Below, one piece after another: positions 7,855-16,215 of a stretch of DNA of 27,799 nt. The notes beneath the pieces are model-generated. The model was not told the origin of the DNA, did not search any database, and worked only from the letters and a program-made list of their open reading frames with translations. The first letter of the stretch is position 1; every line of letters starts with the position of its first letter. Source of the DNA: Sporomusaceae bacterium (GTDB taxonomy: Bacteria > Bacillota > Negativicutes > DSM-13327); contig JAPUES010000034.1 in assembly GCA_027492445.1 (NCBI GenBank), forward strand, positions 1 to 27,799, written 5' to 3'. The position numbers were made by a program, and so were the translations under genes.

Positions 7855-7876
7855 AAGTTGAAATTTTATAATTAGC

Positions 7877-7985
7877 TCTCTTATCTAGAGTGGTCGAGGG
7901 ACTGGCCCTATGACGCCCGGCAACTGGCAGTAATGCAAATAGTGCTAAATCCAGCAGAGTATAAACAATTCTGAAAGATGAGAAG
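7877..7985 (+). ncRNA. SAM-I (S-box) riboswitch aptamer
   Basis: The S-box core is recognisable in order: CTCTTATCTAGAG (P1/P2 start), GAGGGACTGGCCC, a kink-turn region ATGACGCCCGGCAAC and the P3/P4 part GTGCTAAATCCAGCA. The closing GATGAGA at 7977-7983 pairs with TCTTATC at 7880-7886 to make P1, with one G-U pair. Downstream AGAAGAAAGA can pair with the TCTCTTTCCT arm of the terminator as an antiterminator. High SAM should favour termination and shut off the two methionine-synthesis genes. Confidence 0.93.
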
Positions 7986-7999
7986 AAAGAACGGATTAC

Positions 8000-8040
8000 A
8001 AAAATAAGTCTCTTTCCTCAAGGAATGTGGCTTATTTTTT
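8000..8040 (+). terminator. Expression-platform terminator of the S-box
   Basis: AAAAATAAG (8000-8008) pairs with CTTATTTTT (8031-8039), with a smaller TTCC/GGAA stem inside, and the right arm itself forms the U-run. It precedes the ribosome site AAGGAGG (8046-8052). Confidence 0.85.
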
Positions 8041-8058
8041 ATAATAAGGAGGATTCTT

Positions 8059-8739
8059 ATGCCAATTTACAATCCCGCATTAAAACCTCTGAGTATTAAT
8101 GAAATCAAACGTTACTCGGGCTTAGATAAATATGCAGATTTCCCTGCTCACTTGCTCGATCAAGCTTGTACAGAATCCTATATTTTAGCTCAGCCACAAG
8201 CAACGTGGCAGATATATGACTATGATGCAAGTAAAGCCACCATCATGGGTCCTCAGCCTCTTACACTAGAGGCGCCCAAGATAATTCACTACTTATCCCA
8301 AGCCGTACAGGTCGCCGTTATCGCCCTGACCATTGGTCCTAAACTTGAAGAACAGGTAAGTCAATATTTTTCTGCAGGAGAATATACTTCTGGTCTGCTC
8401 TTAGATGCTGCTGGCACAACTGCTGTAGAGGTTGCCGCTGATCAAGTGTGTGAGCTCATCAAAAAACAAGCCTCGCAACAAGGTTATTTAACACTTCCAA
8501 GATTTAGCCCAGGGTATGGTCAATGGGATATTACTGTGCAACCTGCTATTCTACATTTAGCCAATGCTGATGAGATTCATGTAGTAGCTACAGAGTCTTG
8601 TATGCTATTACCAAGAAAATCAATTACTGCTATTATTGGGCTTACCGCCAATCAAGGTGATGCCCTTGTTGGCTACACCTACCAAGATACGACTTGCCCT
8701 CAATGTACACAAATAAATTGTCTAGCTAGAAAGGATTGA
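8059..8739 (+). CDS. Free-standing methionine synthase activation (reactivation) domain protein
   Basis: This 226-residue protein matches the C-terminal AdoMet-binding activation domain of MetH as a separate polypeptide. RFSPGYGQWDI contains the RxxxGY AdoMet-binding motif (Arg148, Gly152, Tyr153). TESCMLLPRKSITAIIGL (178-195) is a second family signature. It should supply AdoMet for reductive methylation of cob(II)alamin in the adjacent MetH. The C-terminus has a cysteine cluster, C213-x2-C216-x4-C221, typical of stand-alone versions; its ligand is unknown. The ATG follows AAGGAGG. It is the first gene after the SAM riboswitch, and metH starts six bases after its stop, so production should rise when SAM falls. 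Confidence 0.9.
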   Translation: MPIYNPALKPLSINEIKRYSGLDKYADFPAHLLDQACTESYILAQPQATWQIYDYDASKATIMGPQPLTLEAPKIIHYLSQAVQVAVIALTIGPKLEEQVSQYFSAGEYTSGLLLDAAGTTAVEVAADQVCELIKKQASQQGYLTLPRFSPGYGQWDITVQPAILHLANADEIHVVATESCMLLPRKSITAIIGLTANQGDALVGYTYQDTTCPQCTQINCLARKD

Positions 8740-8745
8740 ATAAGA

Positions 8746-11118
8746 ATGATATATATTTTTGATGGAGCTATGGGGACTATGTTACATAATGCAGGTCTTC
8801 CGACAGGTACTTGCCCTGAATTATGGAATTTAGAAAACCCTACTGCCATAACAAACATTCATAAAAGCTACATTGATAGTGGTGCCGACATTGTCGAGAC
8901 CAATACCTTTGGTGCAAATCGCATAAAATTATCTCATTATGGCTTAGAGGAAAAAGTTTCTTCCTTAAATACAGCTGCTGTACATGCTGCGCGAGCCGCC
9001 TGCAGCCCAAATACAAAAATAGCCGGTTCTGTCGGACCTACGGGGAAATTAATTGCTCCTCTCGGTGACTTGACCTTTGACTACGCCTATGAAGTTTTCT
9101 TTGAACAAATTACAGCCTTGCATCAAGCAGGGGTAGATATGATTTTAATTGAAACAATTATTGATATTCAAGAAATGCGCGCTGCTCTCTTAGCTGCTAA
9201 AGCAGCTACAACGAAACCTGTTATTTGTCAAATGTCTTTCGAAGCAGATGGTCGCACGGTTACGGGTACCGATCCAGTAACCGCAGCTATTATTTTAGAA
9301 GCCATGGGCGCCGATGTTATTGGTGCAAATTGTTCTCTAGGCCCAGCCCAATTGCTGACCATTGTCGAGAAGTTAGCTAGTGTTACAAAATGTCCTATTA
9401 GCATTCAGCCAAATGCTGGGATGCCAAAACTCATCAACAACGAGACCATTTTCCCAATGTCTGCTGAAGAAATGGGTACTTGGGCTGTCAAATTAGCAAA
9501 GGCAGGCGCTCGCTATATCGGGGGTTGCTGTGGTACAACTCCTAGCCATATTAAGGCTGTAAAGGAAGCTGTTAAAGATCTTTCTATTGAAGAGTTCCCT
9601 TGTGTAGAGCAACTCAATAAAAGCACTGCTTTAACAAGTCGCAGTAAAACTATTTATCTTGGTGCTGGCTATCCAACGACAATTATTGGCGAACGTATAA
9701 ATCCAACAGGAAGAAAACAGCTTGCCGCAGATATTAAAGCAGGGCAATTTATGTCCGTAAAAAAAGAAGCCCTCGCCCAACTTCGTGCCGGAGCTCATGT
9801 GTTAGATGTAAACATGGGGGTTCCTGGGATTAACCAAGCTAATGCGATGCACCAAGCCATCCAAGAATTATCAATGCTTGTTGATGCCCCTCTTGTCATT
9901 GATACCACTGATCCTGCAGCACTCGAAGCAGGTCTTAAGGCTTACCCAGGGCGAGCTCTTATTAACTCCGTCAGCGCCGAGCCTGAGCGTTTAGAAACCT
10001 TTCTCCCTTTAGCAAAAAAATATGGTGCCGCCATCTTATGCCTGCCTATTGCTCCAGGGGGCGTACCAACCACTGCGACCGAACGCTTGCACATTACAAG
10101 ACAAATTATAGAAGCTGCATTAGCTGCGGGCTTACGTCCTCAAGATTTTGTTCTTGATGCTTTAGTACTTACTGCCGCTGCCGATGCAAAAGCTGGTGCA
10201 GAAGTACTTGCGACACTTAGGCTATATCGAGAGCAGCTAGGTTATCCAACTACCATGGGGCTAAGTAATATTTCCTTTGGTCTACCGCGTCGAGACATTA
10301 TCAATGCTACCTTCTGCGCTATGGCCATCACTTCCGGTCTTGATGCCCCTATCTTGAATCCCTATGACCCGCTTATGCAAGATGCCTTGGCAGCTTCAGC
10401 CGCCCTTCTTGGACATGATGGAAATGGTAGATCATTTAGTATGCAGTATGCACCTAACACCTCTCCTGTAGAGACTAGAAGCAGTGAAAAGCCAAAAGAT
10501 ATTATATCCCAAATTCGTCACGCTGTTATTTCTGGGGAAAAGGAAGCAATTATCCCTTTAGTCGAACAAGCCCTTACTGATGGAATTAGTTCTATAACGA
10601 TTACCGAAGAGGGTTTGACAGATGCCATGAATGAAGTTGGTATCGCCTTTGGCAGTGGTCGCTCCTTTCTGCCACAAGTACTATTATCTGCCGAAACCAT
10701 GCGAGCCGCCTTTATTACTATAAAGAAAATATTGCCAGCCCATACTGTAACTAGTCTCGGTACTATTGTGTTAGCAACAGTAAAGGGTGATATCCATGAT
10801 CTTGGCAAAAATATTGTAGCGGCCTTATTGGAAAATAGTGGTTTTACTGTTGTTGATTTAGGCAAAGATGTCTCTAGTGAGGATATTGTAGAAGCGGCCA
10901 TACTACATAAGGCTGATATTGTCGGCCTCTGTGCCCTAATGACAACGACCATGACACAAATTGATCTTACAATTACAGCTCTTAAAGCCGCAGGTAATAC
11001 GGCAAGGGTCCTAGTAGGCGGTGCTGTTCTTACCCCCGAATACGCTGTACAAGCTGGAGCAGATGCCTACGCGCAAAATGGTGTAGAAGCAGTGCAAATC
11101 GCAAAAAAATTACTCTAG
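8746..11118 (+). CDS. metH: Cobalamin-dependent methionine synthase, short form without activation domain
   Basis: The 790-residue protein has three modules. The homocysteine-binding barrel (1-285) carries zinc ligands Cys196 (GANCSLGP) and Cys261/Cys262 (GGCCGTTP). The methyltetrahydrofolate (pterin) barrel (about 310-575) begins IGERINPTGRK at 314-324. The cobalamin cap and Rossmann module (about 590-790) carries the DxHxxG motif DIHDLG (682-687), where His684 is the lower cobalt ligand. The AdoMet activation domain found in 1200-residue MetH is absent and is encoded by the gene just upstream. It transfers methyl from methyltetrahydrofolate to homocysteine via methylcobalamin. It shares the S-box leader, and a strong terminator follows. 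Confidence 0.95.
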   Translation: MIYIFDGAMGTMLHNAGLPTGTCPELWNLENPTAITNIHKSYIDSGADIVETNTFGANRIKLSHYGLEEKVSSLNTAAVHAARAACSPNTKIAGSVGPTGKLIAPLGDLTFDYAYEVFFEQITALHQAGVDMILIETIIDIQEMRAALLAAKAATTKPVICQMSFEADGRTVTGTDPVTAAIILEAMGADVIGANCSLGPAQLLTIVEKLASVTKCPISIQPNAGMPKLINNETIFPMSAEEMGTWAVKLAKAGARYIGGCCGTTPSHIKAVKEAVKDLSIEEFPCVEQLNKSTALTSRSKTIYLGAGYPTTIIGERINPTGRKQLAADIKAGQFMSVKKEALAQLRAGAHVLDVNMGVPGINQANAMHQAIQELSMLVDAPLVIDTTDPAALEAGLKAYPGRALINSVSAEPERLETFLPLAKKYGAAILCLPIAPGGVPTTATERLHITRQIIEAALAAGLRPQDFVLDALVLTAAADAKAGAEVLATLRLYREQLGYPTTMGLSNISFGLPRRDIINATFCAMAITSGLDAPILNPYDPLMQDALAASAALLGHDGNGRSFSMQYAPNTSPVETRSSEKPKDIISQIRHAVISGEKEAIIPLVEQALTDGISSITITEEGLTDAMNEVGIAFGSGRSFLPQVLLSAETMRAAFITIKKILPAHTVTSLGTIVLATVKGDIHDLGKNIVAALLENSGFTVVDLGKDVSSEDIVEAAILHKADIVGLCALMTTTMTQIDLTITALKAAGNTARVLVGGAVLTPEYAVQAGADAYAQNGVEAVQIAKKLL

Positions 11119-11122
11119 TTTC

Positions 11123-11161
11123 AAAAGTCATCATATTTAAGGTAATATGGTGACTTTTTTT
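11123..11161 (+). terminator. Rho-independent terminator after metH
   Basis: Fifteen-base arms at 11123-11137 and 11144-11158 (one G-U pair) enclose a 6-base loop, and the stem runs into a TTTTTTT tract. It begins five bases after the metH stop codon. Confidence 0.9.
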
Positions 11162-11168
11162 GGGATTT

Positions 11169-11196
11169 TTGTCCTATTTTTTTAATTTTCTATAAT
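11169..11196 (+). promoter_or_regulatory. Possible promoter for the ankyrin-repeat gene
   Basis: A perfect TATAAT (11191-11196) is preceded at 16 bases by a weak -35, TTGTCC (11169-11174). A second TATAAT at 11249-11254 has no good -35. The predicted leader would be about 90 bases. Confidence 0.35.
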
Positions 11197-11293
11197 GAAT
11201 GCAGGATTTTTAATCACATCTCAAGAAATTACCATTGTATAGCATATCTATAATAAATGAATTATTCAGCTGACGAATAGGTAGGAATAGCAT

Positions 11294-12586
11294 ATGAATA
11301 ACGAAGAAAACCTAGACCAAGCGGCTATTAATGAATTGTTGGCTACTGCAAATAAGGAATTATCGGGACTAGATGTCCAAGGCCCTGAGATTCCAGCCCC
11401 AGAAGAGCCAGCTGTTACAGAAGAGGTAGCTGCTACAGAAGAACCAATTGCTCCTATAGCCACGCCAGCAGTTGCACGATTTAGAAAGATATTTTCATCT
11501 TTTCCACTGAAACGAATAATAGATTATCTTACCCAAAAAAAATATTTACTATTTATTATCCTGATTGCACTAGCAATGGTATTTGGTGCATTTTTCGGGT
11601 ATAAAAAGCTTGTCCACACCTCTCTTGCTCAAACACCTTTAGAAACAATCATTCATCAAGGAATTACTTTCGAAGAAAAGAACTTTGTTATCTACGCTGG
11701 CCGCGGCGATAAATTCATTGTAAATGCATTTCTAAATGCAGGTATGCCCGTTGATGTCCTGCGAACCACCGATGGTTGGAGCCCCTTAATGGCAGCTAGC
11801 TTCTTTAAGAAAACAGAAATCGTTCAATTATTGCTTGAAAAAGAAGCGTCTGTAAACCTTCAGGATTTATACGGAAAGACACCGTTAATGCAGGCTTCTG
11901 CTATGGGGGCTGAAGATATTGTAGTGATGCTCCTTGCCTATGGAGCAGATCCTAACATACAAGATAGGAATCGCCGCACAGCCCTCAACGAGGCTTATTC
12001 TAAGAAACAGGCTAAAATCGCTGAAATTCTAAAAGAAGCAGGAGCAACGCTCCCCCTCCCTCCCAAAGTCTTAAGGAACTCACCTCAATCACCAACAGGT
12101 GGACTCCCCCCCCTAAATACTGAGCATACTCTTCTCTCTATAGGTAAAGCTGGTCCTATTCAAGTAGGTATGCCTTTATCTGAGATACAAAAAATATATC
12201 CAACTCTCACAGTAACAGAAAAATATGTTGATGGTCGTAAGAAAAAGGTTGCCCGGATTTATATAAGCGATCAACAAATTCCTTCTCTAGAGTTAGAATT
12301 ATCAAGCGGTGCAACGAAATTAGTCTCTACCATCAGTACTAACGATGAACAATTTTCAACGGAGAAAAGTATTACTATTAAATCTACGGTTGGAGATATT
12401 AGGAGTAAGTACTCCACACTTGAGTTTAGAATCATTGACAATTCTCTGTTTCTTGCCGTTAAGAGCATGAGAATGTTATTCGAGATTGATGTTACTAGTG
12501 AAAAGGCCATAAGAGAGTGGCTAAATTCCAACGATACAACTTCTATTCCTGCTGAGACAAAAATCAAAAGTATCGTACTTTACTAA
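11294..12586 (+). CDS. Single-pass membrane protein with ankyrin repeats, unknown function
   Basis: This 430-residue protein has an acidic, Pro/Glu/Ala-rich N-terminal region (1-60) and a basic patch. One transmembrane helix follows (about 83-104), then three to four ankyrin repeats (about 125-250) with consensus pieces such as GWSPLMAAS, GKTPLMQASAMG and AYGADPNIQD. A Pro-rich linker (about 253-275) leads to a C-terminal domain of about 155 residues that I do not recognise. By the positive-inside rule (KKYLLF before, YKKLV after) the topology is ambiguous. The extreme N-terminus, LDQAAINELLATAN, resembles the FliM/FliY LSQxEIDALL peptide. The gene stands alone between terminators. No function is assigned; ankyrin repeats imply protein binding. 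Confidence 0.8.
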   Translation: MNNEENLDQAAINELLATANKELSGLDVQGPEIPAPEEPAVTEEVAATEEPIAPIATPAVARFRKIFSSFPLKRIIDYLTQKKYLLFIILIALAMVFGAFFGYKKLVHTSLAQTPLETIIHQGITFEEKNFVIYAGRGDKFIVNAFLNAGMPVDVLRTTDGWSPLMAASFFKKTEIVQLLLEKEASVNLQDLYGKTPLMQASAMGAEDIVVMLLAYGADPNIQDRNRRTALNEAYSKKQAKIAEILKEAGATLPLPPKVLRNSPQSPTGGLPPLNTEHTLLSIGKAGPIQVGMPLSEIQKIYPTLTVTEKYVDGRKKKVARIYISDQQIPSLELELSSGATKLVSTISTNDEQFSTEKSITIKSTVGDIRSKYSTLEFRIIDNSLFLAVKSMRMLFEIDVTSEKAIREWLNSNDTTSIPAETKIKSIVLY

Positions 12587-12619
12587 AAAAAGGTCTGACA
12601 ATAATTGTCAGACCTTTTT
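12587..12619. terminator. Bidirectional terminator between the ankyrin gene and noc
   Basis: AAAAAGGTCTGACAA (12587-12601) and its complement (12605-12619) form a 15-bp stem with a 3-base loop, with A and T runs on the two sides. It serves two convergent genes. Confidence 0.9.
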
Positions 12620-12628
12620 CCATTTATC

Positions 12629-13525
12629 TTATCTCTTTTTAGGAATGCGTAAATTAATATGTATATATTCCTCATCTTGTTCTTGTTTAATCTTGATTTT
12701 AAGACCTGTTTTTTTCATTTCACCAACAACATTATTGATCGTATTAATAAAAATTCGCACATCACGAATGACCTTTACCACATTACGCTTCGGCATATTT
12801 TTCTCTTCAATTTGTTTGGCAATATCCTCTAAGAACTCTTCAATAAGCTCCTCTGTTTCTCTAACATTAAGAGCCTTTTCCCTAATAATATCTAATACTT
12901 CCATCTGTAATCTAGCATCATCTATTTTAAGCAAGGACCTAGCATGACGTTCTGTTAACTTTTCCGTTGCAATAACAGCCCGTACTTCTGGAATTAATTT
13001 TAGCAAGCGAAGTTTATTGGCAATAGTAGATTGGTTTTTCCCCATTCTTCTTGCTAATTCCTCTTGGGTAAACTCAAAACTAGTAATAAGTTGTTGAAAT
13101 CCCTCAGCTTCTTCTAAAAAATGTAAATCTTCCCGTTGTAAATTTTCAATCATAGCAAGTTCTGCTACTTCTTTATCTGTAAATTCTTTAACAATTACAG
13201 GTACTTGTTGAAGACCTGCTAATTTGGAAGCCCGTAGACGCCGTTCTCCAGCCACCAGCTCAAATCCATTTTCCATATTGCGAACTATTAATGGTTGAAT
13301 GACACCATACTCTTGAATGGATGCTGCTAGCTCCTGTAATGAATCATTGTGAAAGACTTTACGAGGTTGATAGGGATTTGGAATAATCTCAGAAACATCA
13401 ATATGATGAACATTATCTTTATCATCTTTTTGATTAACCTCTTCTGGAATTTCCTCAGCTTTAGCCTGAACAATTATTTCAGGGGCTGCTGAACCCAACC
13501 CCAAAAATCTAGCCAAATTTTTCAT
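12629..13525 (-). CDS. noc: Noc, nucleoid occlusion protein (ParB paralogue)
   Basis: The 298-residue ParB-family protein sits beside rsmG, as noc does in Bacillus. Its N-terminus, MKNLARFLGLG, resembles the membrane-targeting amphipathic helix of Noc. The CTP-binding domain has VAGERRLRAS (91-100) and ENLQRED (127-133). The helix-turn-helix reads GKNQSTIANKLRLLKL and TERHARSLL. Gln165, Lys171, Lys176 and Arg193 match, with correct spacing, the four residues reported to give Noc its own DNA site instead of parS. The C-terminus YIHINLRIPKKR is also Noc-like. It would link nucleoid position to inhibition of septation. The ATG has GGCGGTG upstream. It follows rsmG with an 80-base gap. No perfect Noc-binding sequence was seen in the window. 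Confidence 0.92.
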   Translation of the reverse strand: MKNLARFLGLGSAAPEIIVQAKAEEIPEEVNQKDDKDNVHHIDVSEIIPNPYQPRKVFHNDSLQELAASIQEYGVIQPLIVRNMENGFELVAGERRLRASKLAGLQQVPVIVKEFTDKEVAELAMIENLQREDLHFLEEAEGFQQLITSFEFTQEELARRMGKNQSTIANKLRLLKLIPEVRAVIATEKLTERHARSLLKIDDARLQMEVLDIIREKALNVRETEELIEEFLEDIAKQIEEKNMPKRNVVKVIRDVRIFINTINNVVGEMKKTGLKIKIKQEQDEEYIHINLRIPKKR

Positions 13526-13604
13526 CTTTACACCGCCTTACTATAATAGCTCAATAAATGGTAATATTCGCCATTATTTAATAATTTCCTCTTATTGCAA
13601 TTTA

Positions 13605-14321
13605 CTATAGTGGATTTTTTTCAGCTACACCTGGGCGCCGCGGATAGGTCGCCGGAGTTCTTTTTATCTTTTTTATAAAAACAATAGCTCGTACATCATC
13701 AAGACCAGGCAGCTTTACATTCTCAATTTTAGCGATTTCCCCTCCTAGGAGTTTTAAGGCACCGCTACACTCTTTTACCTCTTCACTGTACTTAGACCCC
13801 TTTAGGGCAATAAAAAAACCTCCTACAGCGACGAATGGCAGACACCATTCACACAAAACGTTTAATCGCGCTACTGCTCGGGATACTGCAATGTCATGGT
13901 ACTCTCTTAGTCCTTTATTTTTGCCCCCATCTTCCGCGCGACTGTGAACAAATTTAATATCCATGATTCCAAGCTCTTTAGCAACAGCTTGTAAAAATAA
14001 AATTCTTTTATTCAAAGAGTCAAATAAAGTCAGTTCAAGATCAGGGCGAAATATTTTAAGAGGCAAACCAGGAAATCCTGCTCCTGTCCCCACATCAATA
14101 ATCCTCGCCCCTTTTTTAAAAATTGTTTCATCATAACAAGACAAGGAATCAATCATATGTTTTATAGCTACGTCTTGTGGACTCGTAATTGCCGTTAAAT
14201 TAATTTTTTCATTCCATTCTACTAACATCTGATAATAGACATTAAAATCTTTAATCTGAGAATCTGTAAGTGCCAGAGAATATTCCTGAGCAGCTTTCCT
14301 TAATACTTCACCAAATATCAC
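13605..14321 (-). CDS. rsmG: RsmG, 16S rRNA (guanine-527-N7) methyltransferase
   Basis: The 238-residue enzyme methylates G527 of 16S rRNA. It contains YYQMLVEWNEKINLTAIT (29-46), the SAM-binding glycine motif IDVGTGAGFPGLPL (75-88) and the SRAVARLNVL segment, all typical of GidB/RsmG. I place the start at GTG 14321, whose GTGA overlaps the mnmG stop and which has AAGGAG four bases upstream. This gives the usual length near 239. An ATG at 14348 would add nine residues (MAEERGRRK) inside mnmG. The mnmG-rsmG order and tight coupling are conserved across Firmicutes. Confidence 0.95.
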   Translation of the reverse strand: MIFGEVLRKAAQEYSLALTDSQIKDFNVYYQMLVEWNEKINLTAITSPQDVAIKHMIDSLSCYDETIFKKGARIIDVGTGAGFPGLPLKIFRPDLELTLFDSLNKRILFLQAVAKELGIMDIKFVHSRAEDGGKNKGLREYHDIAVSRAVARLNVLCEWCLPFVAVGGFFIALKGSKYSEEVKECSGALKLLGGEIAKIENVKLPGLDDVRAIVFIKKIKRTPATYPRRPGVAEKNPL

Positions 14322-16201
14322 TTTTCTCCTTCCCCTCTCCTCCGCCATTGTTCTAAATAAACCATTAAGATACCAATGTCTGCTGGAGATACGCCTGATA
14401 TTCGTGCCGCTTGTCCTACGGACAAAGGACGAATATCATTTAATTTTTCCTGAGCTTCTACTGCTAGACCACTTAATTGAGTATAATCTATACCTTCTGG
14501 TAAAATTTTCTCTTCTAATTTAGCTGCCCGTTGCACTTGTTCAAGCTGTTTTGTAATATAACCTTCGTATTTGGCAGCAATCTCGATTTGCTGTTGTACT
14601 AATCTATGAAGAGCCGGTAGTGCAAAATGTTTCTGCAGCATTTCATAAGTAATTTCAGTACGACGTAATAAATCATATAAAGTGATGCCCGTCCGCAGCT
14701 CTGCCGTACCCATTTCCTGCATCTTTACCTGAATCTCAGGTGTTGGTGTAATTAATGTGTTACGTAGCAAAGCAAGGCCGCTAGTAATGGCCTCTCGCTT
14801 AATAATAAAGCGATTGTATCGTTCATCACTCACCAAGCCAATTTGTCTGCCCTTTTCTGTTAAACGCAGATCGGCATTATCTTGCCTCAGTATAAGGCGA
14901 TATTCTGCGCTTGATGTCATAATGCGGTAGGGTTCTTGCGTCCCCTTTGTCACTAAATCATCAATTAAAACGCCAATATACCCCTCAGCACGAGATAAAA
15001 TAAGCGGTTCTAGTCCTTCAATCAAGCGGGCAGCATTAATGCCAGCAATCAAACCTTGGGCTGCCGCCTCTTCATAACCTGATGTTCCATTCGTTTGTCC
15101 TGCTGCAAATAACCCTTGTATTTTTTTGAACTCTAAGGATGGCTTTAATTGGGTAGAATCAATGCAATCATAATCAATCGCATAACCTGGCCGCATAATC
15201 TTAACATTTTCCATGCCTGCAATTGTACGCAAAAATTCATATTGAACATCAATCGGCAGGCTAGTAGACATACCTTGCACATACATTTCATGAGTATTAT
15301 ACCCTTCAGGCTCAATAAAAAGCTGATGAGCTTGTTTCTCGGTAAAACGTACAATTTTTGATTCAATGGATGGACAATACCTAGGCCCCACTCCTTCCAC
15401 AATACCTGTATACATAGGAGCTCTATGTAAATTATTTCTAATAATATCATGGGTTTTCTCATTGGTATAAGTCAGATAGCAAGGCAACTGCTCGCGAGTA
15501 TCAATATCACTCATAAATGAAAAATTATGAACTTCTTCATTGCCTGGCTGAATGCTCATTTTTGAAAAATCTAACGATCTTCGATCAACTCGGGCTGGAG
15601 TTCCAGTTTTAAAACGCATAATGCGAATCCCCAGTTCTTTGAGGGAATCTGTTAGTTTCTCTGATGCCCTTTGCCCGCTAGGGCCGCCATTATAAGCAAG
15701 TTCACCAATAATAATCTTTCCACCTAAGTAAGTGCCAGTTGCTAAGACAATACTTTTACCATAATAAACTTCACCCGTCTCAACCTCTATACCATATACT
15801 TTATCATCTTTGGCCAATATTTTTTCAATCATTAATTGTTTTACGTCTAAATTTTCCTGATTTTCAATGGTTTCTTTCATAATCAATTGGTACATTTTTC
15901 GGTCAGCTTGTGCTCGCAACGCATGTACGGCTGGCCCCTTGCTCATATTAAGCATCCGCATTTGCAGGCTTGTTTTATCCGTATTGATTCCCATTTCTCC
16001 ACCAAGGGCATCTAATTCCTTCACTAAATGTCCTTTCGCTGGTCCACCAATTGAAGGGTTACACGGCATTTGAGCAATATTATCAAGATTGATTGTTGCA
16101 AGCAGGGTTTTTCGTCCTATGCGGGCTGCTGCCAAAGCGGCCTCACACCCAGCATGTCCTGATCCTATAACAATTACATCATACTTTTCTGCAATAAACA
16201 T
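14318..16201 (-). CDS. mnmG: MnmG (GidA), tRNA wobble-uridine carboxymethylaminomethyl-modification FAD enzyme
   Basis: The 627-residue protein has the N-terminal FAD dinucleotide motif VIGSGHAGCEAALAAARIG (11-29). MPCNPSIGGPAKGHLVKE follows at about 45-62, then the GTSGYEEAAAQGLIAGINAA segment. The C-terminal helical part includes TYEMLQKH and the final RISGVSPADIGILMVYLEQW region. With MnmE it modifies U34 of certain tRNAs using FAD, methylene-tetrahydrofolate and glycine or ammonium. The ATG has GGGAG nine bases upstream. It begins 14 bases after mnmE ends and overlaps rsmG by 4 bases, so the three modification genes are probably co-transcribed. Confidence 0.97.
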   Translation of the reverse strand: MFIAEKYDVIVIGSGHAGCEAALAAARIGRKTLLATINLDNIAQMPCNPSIGGPAKGHLVKELDALGGEMGINTDKTSLQMRMLNMSKGPAVHALRAQADRKMYQLIMKETIENQENLDVKQLMIEKILAKDDKVYGIEVETGEVYYGKSIVLATGTYLGGKIIIGELAYNGGPSGQRASEKLTDSLKELGIRIMRFKTGTPARVDRRSLDFSKMSIQPGNEEVHNFSFMSDIDTREQLPCYLTYTNEKTHDIIRNNLHRAPMYTGIVEGVGPRYCPSIESKIVRFTEKQAHQLFIEPEGYNTHEMYVQGMSTSLPIDVQYEFLRTIAGMENVKIMRPGYAIDYDCIDSTQLKPSLEFKKIQGLFAAGQTNGTSGYEEAAAQGLIAGINAARLIEGLEPLILSRAEGYIGVLIDDLVTKGTQEPYRIMTSSAEYRLILRQDNADLRLTEKGRQIGLVSDERYNRFIIKREAITSGLALLRNTLITPTPEIQVKMQEMGTAELRTGITLYDLLRRTEITYEMLQKHFALPALHRLVQQQIEIAAKYEGYITKQLEQVQRAAKLEEKILPEGIDYTQLSGLAVEAQEKLNDIRPLSVGQAARISGVSPADIGILMVYLEQWRRRGEGEK

Positions 16202-16215
16202 TCTACGTCACTCCC

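Larger units (their letters stand above)
7667..8058. other. 392-base intergenic region between parA and the methionine genes
   Basis: This divergent gap contains, on the plus strand, a sigma-A-like promoter (7826-7854), a SAM-I riboswitch (7877-7985), its terminator (8000-8040) and a ribosome site (8046-8052). The part nearest parA (7667-7825) must hold the parA promoter on the minus strand. No clear -35/-10 pair could be chosen there. Confidence 0.8.

Noticed and set aside
7612..7875. Plus-strand reading frame of 87 codons running from parA into the S-box leader
   Set aside because: It overlaps parA antisense and the promoter of the riboswitch, has no ribosome site and encodes nothing recognisable.
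10518..10952. Minus-strand reading frame of 144 codons inside metH
   Set aside because: It is a mirror frame of a strongly conserved coding region, with no ribosome site or family signature.
14322..14348. ATG at 14348 as the rsmG start
   Set aside because: It would bury the start 31 bases inside mnmG. GTG 14321 has the ribosome site, the 4-base stop/start overlap and the family length.
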